Position numbers and translations under genes: made by a program. DNA of 47,451 nucleotides. Origin: Candidatus Borrarchaeum yapensis. GTDB lineage: Archaea; Asgardarchaeota; Sifarchaeia; Borrarchaeales; Borrarchaeaceae. The stretch lies in contig JAEOSF010000027.1 of the NCBI GenBank assembly GCA_016840515.1, positions 1 to 47,451 of the forward strand, in the 5' to 3' direction. Of the stretch, positions 16,869 to 25,187 are shown piece after piece (within the stretch, counting starts at the first letter, position 1; each line of letters opens with the position of its first letter). The notes under the pieces are model-generated. The model made no database searches. It saw only the letters and a program-made list of their open reading frames with translations, and was not told the DNA's origin.

Positions 16869-17192
16869 TTGGTTGAAACATCAGCGATGATAGGAATCGC
16901 GTTCTCAGTAGTAGGAATTGTTCTATTTCTTTATTGCGTCATAGTAGTAAAAAAAATATTGAATCTCTTTCCAAAAGCAAAAATGCGTACAGACTGGATG
17001 ATAATCAGTATCTTGATCATTTTTTTCGTGATTGGGTACGGGGTAAATATTTGGGCACTTATAACAAATAACCTTCCAGTATTAACTTTTATGCAATCAT
17101 TTGTGTATTTGTTTGGTGCCATATTTGTATTGGTCGTCATCCAACTGAGTTATAGAACATATAAGATAATTGTAAAATCTGCTGAAGAATAA
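16869..17192 (+). CDS. Small membrane protein with three TM segments
   Basis: A 107-residue protein with three predicted helices (about residues 6-29, 42-64, 72-95) and a basic loop NLFPKAKMRTDW. TTG 16869 is supported by a strong GGGGGTGA element (16855-16862), 6 nt upstream. It lies 19 nt after the longin-like gene, so the pair is probably cotranscribed; a membrane anchor for the longin protein is an inference. Family not recognised. Confidence 0.65.
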   Translation: MVETSAMIGIAFSVVGIVLFLYCVIVVKKILNLFPKAKMRTDWMIISILIIFFVIGYGVNIWALITNNLPVLTFMQSFVYLFGAIFVLVVIQLSYRTYKIIVKSAEE

Positions 17193-17404
17193 TTAAAAGA
17201 AGTGAAGTCCGCGTCACAACCTGATGACTGATACATCTTCTTTTTTTTCACACTATAGTCAAACTACTATAATTTTTTCGCGGTTGACTAGTAAAATTGA
17301 TAGATGTCCATATGTCCATAACATTATGTTTATATCTTAGTCGAAACATTGAAAAATTGCTCAATTCAGATGATCGCATTATTTACGAAAGGAGTCGTAA
17401 TCAC

Positions 17405-17860
17405 ATGCAAAAGATACAATTTGATAGTGAACCGTTATTACAGGAATTTCAATTCGCACTCTTATGTTCCCTTAAAGATCCCAAAAGAGAATTAAATAAA
17501 GCATGCAGCGTTATTGGTGAACGTTTTGGAGATATTGATATAAAATTTTCATCCTTAGATGAGTTCTCAAATCATTTTCAAGCCTTCCTAAAAGACTATC
17601 TCAATATAGCAGATGGCGTTTCTGTGAAGTATGAAAATCATGTATTAACAATTGATATAGAAGGATGTAAATTCTGTCCAGCGAACACTAAATTTAAAAT
17701 TGAAAAGAAGCAGGGTGCAGTATGTCCCCTAGGAGGAATACTTCGAGGGGCTCTCAAAAATGTTGATGGGAAAATAAAGTCATTTCGCTGGAAAGCCACA
17801 GAAAAACCTCCAGAAACTATTGGGATTTGTACTACGAGTTATGAAATCGTTATCGAGTAG
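17405..17860 (+). CDS. Uncharacterised protein with C-x2-C...CPLGG motif
   Basis: Read from ATG 17405 the product is 151 residues; AAAGGAG (17388-17394) is 10 nt upstream. An earlier ATG-like start at 17297 adds 36 residues without SD support. The C-terminal half holds EGCKFCPANTKFKIEKK and then GAVCPLGG, suggesting metal binding or disulfide chemistry, somewhat like V4R-type small-ligand domains, although I do not claim membership. The N-terminal part is helical. It follows the longin/3-TM pair but has its own leader. Function unknown. Confidence 0.6.
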   Translation: MQKIQFDSEPLLQEFQFALLCSLKDPKRELNKACSVIGERFGDIDIKFSSLDEFSNHFQAFLKDYLNIADGVSVKYENHVLTIDIEGCKFCPANTKFKIEKKQGAVCPLGGILRGALKNVDGKIKSFRWKATEKPPETIGICTTSYEIVIE

Positions 17861-17986
17861 AGCATTTTTTTAAGCATACTTTGTTAACATACATTTCTTT
17901 TTTATTGAAGTGTGTTTCTAAAAAAGCCTGAGAAGAAAAAAGCGTTCTTAAAAAGATAATTTTTTTGTAATTAAATCTTATTTTGT

Positions 17987-18011
17987 AAAAAAATAGGGGC
18001 ATTAAACCCCT
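17987..18011 (-). terminator. Hairpin terminator of the acetamidase-like gene
   Basis: On the minus strand the hairpin AGGGG(tttaatg)CCCCT is followed by TATTTTTTT. It lies 22 bp beyond the stop codon at 18033. This is a bacterial-looking intrinsic terminator with a T7 tract. Confidence 0.65.
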
Positions 18012-18032
18012 TAAAAAAGAAATGCTCTGAAC

Positions 18033-19328
18033 TTATAGGCCGTATTGTTCTTTTACGAGGTGGGCAATACCCATTTGCTCCAAGCGTGCCATTGGGACGA
18101 GTGTTGAGATGTGAACAACACCTGGAAGACGACCAATTTCAATGCCACCTGTGATTGTGACACGGTTCTTCACTTCATTAATATCCATAGAGCATAACTG
18201 CGACATTCGTTCGAGACCGTTCATTGTTGCAGCATTGAGATCTCCACCTGTGCCCACTACAGATATAGGGGCAACTGCGGTTTGAAGTTCAAGGTTATAT
18301 TTCTTAGCGACTGATCGCGCAATCTCCAGTTCGTTACTAGAAGGTAATCTTGCCAATGGCGGTAGATCTTCCATCTTTGGTATCAATATCGGACCATCAT
18401 TCCCCAATTTCTTAATAACTTCAACACCCATTGTGACCTCAGCAGAAACGTCCGTTGTGTGACCAGAAATCTCTCCGTCACCTTGCATCGCATGTACATC
18501 GCCTACGACTATGCCGGCTCTATCCACTTTAACAGGTGCGATAACAATTGTTCCTTCCCCAACAGTGTCGACATCCATATGTGCATCGCTGCGTAACGCT
18601 AGCTCTTCTGCTGTAATAGCATGGTCGTGAGGAGCTCCTATAAGAAATGTACCAAAGTCTCCGGCGTTATGACTGCTGGGCATTTCAACACCAGGTAATG
18701 TTCCAAAGTTTCCTAGCATAGGACGACATCTTGATACAATGCCAGCTGGTGTATCTGCTAAGGCTAAAAGTAATATCGAATGGCATGTAAAACCCGCAGG
18801 TACTCCTGAGAATTCTTTTGCGTTTCTAGCTATTTCCTCTGCTGCAGCCTTATCAACAGTGACTCCAACCTTACGAGCGTCGTCAAACACCATAGTATAG
18901 CCATTTGTTACATCAAACGCAGATACTGGCGTACCACAATTGGTGCAACGGATTGCATCCTTACCAATTCCCTCAATTCTTGTACTAGGATTGATCGTTC
19001 CACATCCTGGACATTTTTTAGCAACAAATGGGTCACCAACATAACTTCCATCTCTGAAAGTTTCTGTACCAGACGCTGAAGCCTTAGAAGTGATAGAGAT
19101 TTTCTTAATTTTGAGAACTAACCCGTCTCCAACAACTGCACCCTCAACAGCTACGGGGCGGCTGATAGTATGCCCACTTCGAATCTCTGGCGTGATCATT
19201 GGACCGTAGCACGCTGGTTCAGTACCCGTTGTTAATACGCCTCCATCCCTCACGGGGCCAAGCATATCAGTTTTAGGTCCGATCAAATCGACAAATTCAC
19301 TAACATAAACGGTATCTGATGCGACCAT
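18033..19328 (-). CDS. Acetamidase/formamidase family protein with inserted zinc ribbon
   Basis: A 431-residue amide hydrolase of the FmdA/AmdA family. It has the metal/catalytic regions SSHNAGDFGTFLIGAPHD, GDVHAMQGDGEISGHTTD and TGGDLNAATMNGLERM. An insertion with C106-x2-C109 and C128-x2-C131 (CPGCG, CTNCG) forms a zinc ribbon absent from well-known bacterial formamidases. It would release ammonia from formamide or short amides, or act on another amide. GGAGG lies 7 nt before ATG 19328. It is a single gene, divergent from MAT. Confidence 0.85.
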   Translation of the reverse strand: MVASDTVYVSEFVDLIGPKTDMLGPVRDGGVLTTGTEPACYGPMITPEIRSGHTISRPVAVEGAVVGDGLVLKIKKISITSKASASGTETFRDGSYVGDPFVAKKCPGCGTINPSTRIEGIGKDAIRCTNCGTPVSAFDVTNGYTMVFDDARKVGVTVDKAAAEEIARNAKEFSGVPAGFTCHSILLLALADTPAGIVSRCRPMLGNFGTLPGVEMPSSHNAGDFGTFLIGAPHDHAITAEELALRSDAHMDVDTVGEGTIVIAPVKVDRAGIVVGDVHAMQGDGEISGHTTDVSAEVTMGVEVIKKLGNDGPILIPKMEDLPPLARLPSSNELEIARSVAKKYNLELQTAVAPISVVGTGGDLNAATMNGLERMSQLCSMDINEVKNRVTITGGIEIGRLPGVVHISTLVPMARLEQMGIAHLVKEQYGL

Positions 19329-19585
19329 TTATTTCCCTCCTACATTTTCTTTTTTTTAATCACCTAAAAAACGAGGTGTAAACTATTACTATGGCGTATC
19401 AGATATATAACTCCAACTCAATCACAAATGCTAATTTTAAATTAAAAAGATTCCCAATAAACGTCAAATTCATCCCTTGGTATAAACAGAAGTTTTTACA
19501 GAAACCGAAATCTTTTTTAATTCATTATGTTTTTCGATAATAGACAGAATTTAAAAAATTACTCATACGAATAGTAGTTGTTGTA

Positions 19586-19605
19586 ACGCAAATTTTAAAT
19601 TGCGT
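19586..19605 (+). promoter_or_regulatory. Inverted repeat around TATA-like core upstream of MAT
   Basis: ACGCAA (19586-19591) and TTGCGT (19600-19605) flank ATTTTAAA, a TATA-like core. If used, initiation would fall near 19622 and leave a leader of about 90 nt for MAT. A second TATA-like TTATAATT near 19671 would give a short leader instead. Confidence 0.35.
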
Positions 19606-19621
19606 CCAGAAATTGCCTACT

Positions 19622-19664
19622 AGAAATGAGAGGTTGATTCATAGAAATCAAATGCAGCATTTCT
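19622..19664 (+). promoter_or_regulatory. Two-tier hairpin in the MAT leader
   Basis: Outer arms AGAAATG (19622-19628) and CATTTCT (19658-19664) enclose inner arms TTGATT (19634-19639) and AATCAA (19646-19651). The inner core with following ATGCA recurs at 16332-16358. The structure could regulate S-adenosylmethionine synthetase expression at the RNA level or mark a DNA operator. It matches no riboswitch class I know. Confidence 0.35.
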
Positions 19665-19711
19665 CAAATACTTATAATTGAAGTCAATATAATGACAAAA
19701 GAGGTATACAA

Positions 19712-20926
19712 ATGGCGAAATTTCCTGAAGTTTTAGACGTTACATATGCTAATAGTTTACCAGTTTCGAAGATACCAACAGAAATTGTAGAAAGAAAAGG
19801 TGCAGGGCATCCAGATGTACTTTGTGATAGAGCGTCAGAAGAATTGAGTATTAAACTCTCTGAATGGTACCTGGATACTTTTGGAGCAATTATGCATCAC
19901 AATGTTGATAAATGTGTCCTTAGCGGGGGTCAGTCAAACGCAAGATTCGGCGGAGGCGAAGTAATCGAACCAATCTATCTTTTACTTGTCGGAAGGGCTG
20001 TTGGAATAGTCGGAGGAGACAGAGCATCCCAGGTTCCTATTGGAAAACTTGCTGTACGACATACAAAGCGATGGCTCGCTGATACGCTTCCACATTTAGA
20101 TGTTGATGGCGATATCATTATTGATTATAAAATTCGAAGTGGAAGCACTGACTTGGTGGGGAACTTTGAAGAAGGCGTGGATATCCCTAGGTCAAATGAT
20201 ACGTCCATTGGCGTTGGCTATGCACCGTTTACTGATTTAGAGCGCTTAACATACGAGTCTGAAATACTTCTTAACTCACGAAAAGTCAAGTATCGCTTCC
20301 CTGAAATTGGCGAGGATATCAAGGTCATGGGAGTTCGTAGAAACGATAAAATACAACTTACTGTTGCAAATGCTATCATCTCAAGTGTATGTCCTGATGC
20401 AGATCACTATATGAGCGTAAAGGATGATATTAAAGAACTCGTCTTGAGACAATCTGCTGATATTACTGACAAGGAAGTTATTGTGAAAGTGAATACCGCT
20501 GATGATCCCGATGCAGGAATCTACTATCTGACATGCACGGGTACGAGTGCTGAACATGGAGATGATGGTCAAGTTGGCAGGGGCAATCGTTCAAATGGCT
20601 TGATTACTCCAAAGCGACCTATGACACTAGAAGCTGCTGCTGGTAAAAACCCTATAAGTCATGTTGGCAAAACATATAATGTAGCAGCACGCAGAATTTG
20701 TAATAAAATAGTGGATGAACTTACAGAAGTCACAGACGCTTCGTGTTGCATCGTTTCTGAAATCGGGTGTCCCATCACAGAGCCTCAGGTTCTTGAAGTA
20801 GAACTACATGCAGAGAATTCAAGTCCCGAAATCAATTCCACAGTTGCTTCAATTGCTGAAGAAGTAATGAATGAATTGCCAACAATCTGGCGTGGATTCC
20901 TTAATCGTCAATATGAACTTTATTGA
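19712..20926 (+). CDS. mat: Archaeal-type S-adenosylmethionine synthetase
   Basis: This 404-residue enzyme makes S-adenosylmethionine from methionine and ATP. It belongs to the archaeal MAT family, which is distinct from bacterial MetK. Diagnostic stretches are IVERKGAGHPDVLCDRASEE, SGGQSNARFGGGEV, GDRASQVPIGKLA, DDPDAGIYYLTCTGTSAEHGDDG read across the ATP site, and GRGNRSNGLITPKRPM. Length is as expected. GAGGT upstream of ATG 19712 is the SD. It is monocistronic, between its structured leader and a hairpin terminator. It supplies the methyl donor for the window's methyltransferase and radical SAM enzymes. Confidence 0.97.
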   Translation: MAKFPEVLDVTYANSLPVSKIPTEIVERKGAGHPDVLCDRASEELSIKLSEWYLDTFGAIMHHNVDKCVLSGGQSNARFGGGEVIEPIYLLLVGRAVGIVGGDRASQVPIGKLAVRHTKRWLADTLPHLDVDGDIIIDYKIRSGSTDLVGNFEEGVDIPRSNDTSIGVGYAPFTDLERLTYESEILLNSRKVKYRFPEIGEDIKVMGVRRNDKIQLTVANAIISSVCPDADHYMSVKDDIKELVLRQSADITDKEVIVKVNTADDPDAGIYYLTCTGTSAEHGDDGQVGRGNRSNGLITPKRPMTLEAAAGKNPISHVGKTYNVAARRICNKIVDELTEVTDASCCIVSEIGCPITEPQVLEVELHAENSSPEINSTVASIAEEVMNELPTIWRGFLNRQYELY

Positions 20927-20947
20927 AAACTGAAATTAAATTTCTTG

Positions 20948-20974
20948 GTGGGAGCACTTTCCCCGCTATTTTTT
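20948..20974 (+). terminator. Hairpin/T-run terminator of MAT
   Basis: A short GTGGGA...TCCCC stem is followed by a T6 run at 20969-20974, just past the MAT stop. From here to 21158 only AT-rich DNA is seen. Confidence 0.5.
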
Positions 20975-21158
20975 CTTATTTCTTTTAAAATTTCGCTATG
21001 GTACTTGTCATACCCTCATTTGAGTTATTAAGGTAGTCAAAAATCTTTATGCTGTCTTTTCTATAGGTGCAAAAGTTTTTTATTAAAGATATGCTGTGTT
21101 CATCTTAAGCGTAATGAATGATATAGAAATTAAAACCAGTCTTAAATGCGTAAAAACT

Positions 21159-21178
21159 AAGTTTATATTTTTAAACTT
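21159..21178 (+). promoter_or_regulatory. 20-bp palindrome spanning the TATA region of the GTPase gene
   Basis: AAGTTTA-TATTTT-TAAACTT has perfect 7-bp arms and holds a TATA-like core. Initiation about 25 bp downstream falls near 21193, after ATG 21182 but before ATG 21212, which also has an SD. The element thus both suggests a repressor site and decides the gene start. Confidence 0.45.
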
Positions 21179-21211
21179 GGAATGTCTAACTGTATCGTTG
21201 AGGTTCCAGTC

Positions 21212-21724
21212 ATGAGCACGCGTTATACATTCAAGTGTATTGTAGCAGGCGATGGGGGTACAGGAAAAACAACATTGATTAACAGATATATTACCAAAAC
21301 ATTCTCAGTTGATACAAAGGTCACAATTGGAGCTGGCTTCTATACAAAGACTCTAGAGATAAATGATTCAATTTTGAAACTTCAAATATGGGACTTTGGT
21401 GGAGAAAAACGCTTTCGATTTATCCTTCCAACCTATTGCAAAGGCGCACATGGAGTAATTATGGCTTTTGATCTTACGCGGCTTCCAACATTAATAGGTC
21501 TCGATGAATGGTTAGATATCATTAAGAAAAATGCGGCGAATCCAAAGATCATTCTTATCGGCACAAAACTTGATATAGGACAAACAATAGATGAAGAAAT
21601 AATCAACGAGTTTCTCGCAAGAAATAAAGATGTTTCTTCATTCTATAAAACAAGTTCTAAGACTGGAGAAAACATTGAGGCTGTCTTTGTACAAATGGGA
21701 GAACTATTGCTTGAAAATGTTTAA
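21212..21724 (+). CDS. Ras-superfamily small GTPase
   Basis: A 170-residue small GTPase of the kind that links Asgard archaea with eukaryotes. G1 is GDGGTGKTT (residues 13-21), the G2 region has TIG (38-40), G3 is WDFGGEKRF (60-68), G4 is GTKLD (117-121) as in Rho-type rather than the usual NKxD, and G5 is TSSKTGENI. The residue after DxxG is Glu65 instead of the catalytic Gln, so intrinsic hydrolysis may differ. No C-terminal CAAX or Cys tail exists. ATG 21212 is chosen because GAGGT (21200-21204) lies 7 nt upstream and because of the TATA position. A small gene follows after 10 nt and probably forms its operon partner. Confidence 0.9.
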   Translation: MSTRYTFKCIVAGDGGTGKTTLINRYITKTFSVDTKVTIGAGFYTKTLEINDSILKLQIWDFGGEKRFRFILPTYCKGAHGVIMAFDLTRLPTLIGLDEWLDIIKKNAANPKIILIGTKLDIGQTIDEEIINEFLARNKDVSSFYKTSSKTGENIEAVFVQMGELLLENV

Positions 21725-21734
21725 GGTAATAATA

Positions 21735-22001
21735 ATGCCTGAAAACGAAAAAAAGGTCGTTGTCTTTTGCAAGATGTGTGATAGCTTCATTTCGATTATA
21801 TTTTCTAAAAAAGAATTTTATGAAAACGCAATATTTGATGGTGGACTTGTTTCAGGCACGTTTTTGCATAAATCAAAGAATAAAGAAGATCCTGCGCATG
21901 CTCTCTTAGTTTATTTCGATAAGAATTTCAATCATCGTGGTACGGTGTGCTCAAAAGTAATTAAGACAAAAAGTACAAAATATACAAAGGGAAAGAAATG
22001 A
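21735..22001 (+). CDS. Small hypothetical protein cotranscribed with the GTPase
   Basis: An 88-residue basic protein starting at ATG 21735 with AAGGT upstream, 10 nt after the GTPase stop. It contains FCKMCDSF, a C-x2-C pair, then YENAIFDGGLVSGTFLHK, and a Lys-rich C terminus (KTKSTKYTKGKK). An earlier in-frame start lies inside the GTPase gene and is unlikely. I do not recognise the family. Tight coupling suggests an effector, regulator or anchor of the GTPase. Confidence 0.6.
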   Translation: MPENEKKVVVFCKMCDSFISIIFSKKEFYENAIFDGGLVSGTFLHKSKNKEDPAHALLVYFDKNFNHRGTVCSKVIKTKSTKYTKGKK

Positions 22002-22163
22002 AGAGGTAGTCTTCACCGCCCTTAAGGTTCCCTATGTTTTCTCAAAACTTGTTTACTGCAAGCTGGGCAATTTATGTCTTTTTCTATGTGTTGATGAGAA
22101 GGTTTTTAATTTTTTGAGTTTATTGAGGCTAAATACATGAAACCTATTCTTAAATCGTATTCT

Positions 22164-22280
22164 ATTACTGAAATCTGGTGGAGAAAGTGCAGATCAAAAG
22201 ATCTTATCACTTTTGAAGAAAAGACAAACTAGCGAAGAAGTTGAAAACGCAATAAAATGGACAAGAGAGGCGGATATTGC
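22164..22280 (+). pseudogene. Fragment duplicating an internal part of the adjacent radical SAM gene
   Basis: This interval aligns without gaps with 23203-23319, inside the radical SAM gene, at roughly 85% identity by eye. In frame it reads LKSGGESADQKILSLLKK, then EEVENAIKWTREADI, against LKYGGESADQEILSLLNK and DEVENAIKWTREADI downstream. Most protein-level differences are conservative, as in a diverged paralogue. It ends at the start codon of the intact gene and even supplies its AGAGG-like SD. It is the likely remnant of a deleted tandem copy. The preceding 22002-22163 holds nothing recognisable. Confidence 0.8.
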
Positions 22281-22282
22281 TT

Positions 22283-23695
22283 TTGAAAATACTTTTAATC
22301 AACCCACCTGTTTTTCACGCTAAAGAAGTACGTATCAAGTCACGTCTTTTTACGACTGAGAAATATATGAATGTGTTTGGAGAGCCGATGGGTCTTATGT
22401 ATCTTGCAAGCTATTTGCAAGCAAATGGGTATGAAGTACAAATTGTTGATGTATTTAATGATAAAATTTGGAACAATTTGCCTAATATAATCCGTAAGTC
22501 AGGTGCAGATATAATTGGAATTACCAGTATGACGACTGGCATTAATGAAGCGCTAGAAACTGCTCAAATATGTAGAAAAGAACTTAACGTTCCAATCGTT
22601 TTTGGTGGGGCTCATGCTTCTGGAACACCTGAAACTTTGACTAAGCATCCAGCTGTTGATATATCCGTTATAGGAGAAGGAGAACAAACGTTTATAGAGT
22701 TATTATCCACAATTGAGAAAGGAAATTCACTAAAAGAAGTCGATGGAATTTGTTTTAAACATAATGGCGCTATCATACGAACAGCCTCAAGGCAGTTGAT
22801 TAGTGATTTAGACAGTATCCCTTGGCCAGCTCGTGATCTTGTTGATATGAAAAATTATTATATGGATATTTCTTCACATCGAGGTATCTGGCCTGCTTAC
22901 ACAGTATTTGCATCACGGGGCTGTCCTTTTAATTGTGCTTTTTGTACATCTAATATCTGGGGTCGTAAATGGCGAAAACGTGATCCAAAAAAGGTTATAG
23001 ATGAAGTAGAAGCAGTATATGCACAATTTCGTAGACCTGGTATCAAATTTGGAGATTTTGTTTTTAATGTTGATAGGAAATGGGTAGAGCAGATCTGTAA
23101 TGAGATTGTGAGTAGAGGACTTGATATTAAATGGAGCGCTAAAACAAGCATACATGGAGTTACACCTGAACTTCTTGATTTGATGAACCGTTCAGGATGC
23201 GTTTTACTGAAATATGGTGGAGAAAGTGCAGATCAAGAGATTTTATCACTTCTAAATAAAAAACAAACTAACGATGAAGTCGAAAACGCAATAAAATGGA
23301 CAAGAGAAGCAGATATTTCACCTCACTTATATTTTCTTGTAGGCGTTCCACAAGAAACAGAAGGATCAAAAAAGCGAACATTTGAATTTGCGAAACGACT
23401 TTTTCATAAATATGATGCAAAAATTAAATTCAGCACTTTATATGTGTTTCCAGGAACAGAAATTGAAGAAATGGCTGGATTAAAGGGATATGATTATTAT
23501 GCTCCACTACCCGAAATTGAATCCACGTCACGTGCCCCTTTGTACAGTGTTGTTACAGGAATGTACTCTGAAAACGAGATTAATCGAATACGTGGAAGAT
23601 ACGACAAATATTTCGCTATTCGTTCTGCATGGAGATACGTACGTAGAAATCCTTTTAGTTTGCGAAGCTGGAAATATGTGATCCAAAACCTTTAA
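22283..23695 (+). CDS. B12-binding-domain radical SAM protein
   Basis: A 470-residue enzyme with an N-terminal cobalamin-binding Rossmann domain (ILLINPP start, PMGLMYLASYLQANGYEVQIVD, GIT-S and FGGAHASGTPE, GEGEQTF) and a radical SAM core with C214-x3-C218-x2-C221 (CPFNCAFC) binding a 4Fe-4S cluster. Such B12-radical SAM proteins catalyse methylations and rearrangements, often in lipid, cofactor or natural product pathways. The substrate is not evident. TTG 22283 gives the standard MKILLINPP start; TTG 22277 is the alternative. The MFS gene follows 113 bp later. The leader is a fragment of a paralogous copy. Confidence 0.88.
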   Translation: MKILLINPPVFHAKEVRIKSRLFTTEKYMNVFGEPMGLMYLASYLQANGYEVQIVDVFNDKIWNNLPNIIRKSGADIIGITSMTTGINEALETAQICRKELNVPIVFGGAHASGTPETLTKHPAVDISVIGEGEQTFIELLSTIEKGNSLKEVDGICFKHNGAIIRTASRQLISDLDSIPWPARDLVDMKNYYMDISSHRGIWPAYTVFASRGCPFNCAFCTSNIWGRKWRKRDPKKVIDEVEAVYAQFRRPGIKFGDFVFNVDRKWVEQICNEIVSRGLDIKWSAKTSIHGVTPELLDLMNRSGCVLLKYGGESADQEILSLLNKKQTNDEVENAIKWTREADISPHLYFLVGVPQETEGSKKRTFEFAKRLFHKYDAKIKFSTLYVFPGTEIEEMAGLKGYDYYAPLPEIESTSRAPLYSVVTGMYSENEINRIRGRYDKYFAIRSAWRYVRRNPFSLRSWKYVIQNL

Positions 23696-23808
23696 AAAAA
23701 AGGTACTCTTTCTTGATCTATATCCCTTGTACTATTAAGGTCTAAAACACTGGGCTAACTTCTGTTTTGTCAACCTACAGAATACCATCATCATCTAGGC
23801 GAAATATT

Positions 23809-25113
23809 ATGGAATCTTCACCTGGTTTCAAGGAAAGAGTATACACTTTTAGTACATGCACTCTGGCTATTTCCTCATTTATAGTAAATCTTGGCTTTGG
23901 ATTGACTTTACCGTATTTCCCATTGTTCGCAATAGAACTGGGGGCGGAAGTCTGGCATGTAGGTTTTCTTGTTACTGCTTTCATTGTGGGACGTGTTCTT
24001 TTTAACGATAGAGCTGGAAGGCTTTCAGATATGTATGGGAGGAAACTTATCATCAATCTCGGTGCCCTTGGGTATGCATTAATTTCGATCGTCATGTTCT
24101 TCATCACACACTGGTTACACATGCTGGTACTGAATTTCTTCTGGGGAATGGCTTCCGCTTTTGTTTGGTCGCCGAGTGAGGCGTGTTTGGTAGATCAGGT
24201 CTCACCTAAGAAAAGAGGAGAAGCACTTAGCATGTTTTTCACACTTACTAACTTCGGATGGGTTGGCGGACCGGCAATAGGGGGTTTAGCGCAACATTAT
24301 GCTTTCAATACCCTCAATATGTCGATCGCAGACTCGTTTCGCTTCCCATTCTATATAGTCTTTGTACTTTCTTTACTTTCACTTGTCATTGTGCGTCTTT
24401 GTGTCCAAGAAACGCGTGGAAAAGGAGCTGCATGCGAAATTTCTGGCCCATCCTTGAAGATTGACAATCCAGGTGAAGGAAACTCAAAATTACCCAAATA
24501 TTTGAAAAGAAACCTCTACGTATTTTTCTTCGCTGCATTTGCAAATGGGTTCAGCTGGGCATTCCTTGAGCCTTTATTGCCCATTTACTTGACCGATAAA
24601 ATTGGAGCTATTCCTCTTGAGATCGGTATAATCTTTACTACAGCAGGTTTATGTGGTATATTTGTGAATTATCCCTCTGGACGAATGAGTGACAAATTTG
24701 GTAGAAAACCACTTATCAGCGTTGGGATGATCTGCTCGCGAACAGCGACTTTATTAATACCAGCGTTCTCTCAAACAGCTGCAAATGTAACTGGTGTAAT
24801 GGGCGTCAGATCTGTCGGTTTTAATGTAAGCCAGCCAGCTTTACGCGCATTACAAGCTGATCAAGTTCCATATGCTAGACGAGGACAATTATTTGGAAGA
24901 ATCGAAATGTTCTTTGATGTTGGGATGATTATAGGGTCTCTTATCTCTCCCCCTCTCTACTCTGCTTTTGGATCGGTTCCATTGTTTACGTTATTCGGGC
25001 AGGTCATCCTTGGAGAAATTATACCCTTTGCGATTCCAGCAATTATGGGAATAATAGCATTAGCATGCATTTTGGCGTTTGTTCTGACAAAAAAAGAAAG
25101 TGAGGAATTTTAG
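23809..25113 (+). CDS. Major facilitator superfamily transporter
   Basis: A 434-residue protein with about 12 TM helices. The MFS signature between helices 2 and 3 reads GRLSDMYGRKLII, and its repeat in the second half is GRMSDKFGRKPLI. The acidic residue in FNDRAGR and a long central loop are typical. Such proteins export drugs or metabolites by proton coupling. ATG 23809 is used here; TTG 23767 would add 14 residues and the choice is not certain. Position just after a B12-radical SAM gene suggests export or uptake of that enzyme's product, an inference. Confidence 0.88.
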   Translation: MESSPGFKERVYTFSTCTLAISSFIVNLGFGLTLPYFPLFAIELGAEVWHVGFLVTAFIVGRVLFNDRAGRLSDMYGRKLIINLGALGYALISIVMFFITHWLHMLVLNFFWGMASAFVWSPSEACLVDQVSPKKRGEALSMFFTLTNFGWVGGPAIGGLAQHYAFNTLNMSIADSFRFPFYIVFVLSLLSLVIVRLCVQETRGKGAACEISGPSLKIDNPGEGNSKLPKYLKRNLYVFFFAAFANGFSWAFLEPLLPIYLTDKIGAIPLEIGIIFTTAGLCGIFVNYPSGRMSDKFGRKPLISVGMICSRTATLLIPAFSQTAANVTGVMGVRSVGFNVSQPALRALQADQVPYARRGQLFGRIEMFFDVGMIIGSLISPPLYSAFGSVPLFTLFGQVILGEIIPFAIPAIMGIIALACILAFVLTKKESEEF

Positions 25114-25187
25114 GTTATTAATCTTCATTTTTCATTGCAAAAACATTGATTTAAGCGAGGTAATCTAGTAATAATCAAAAAAATCTT

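Noticed and set aside
17210..17245. TGATGA and CTGA boxes suggesting a C/D box small RNA
   Set aside because: The boxes are directly adjacent, so there is no guide spacer and no terminal stem.
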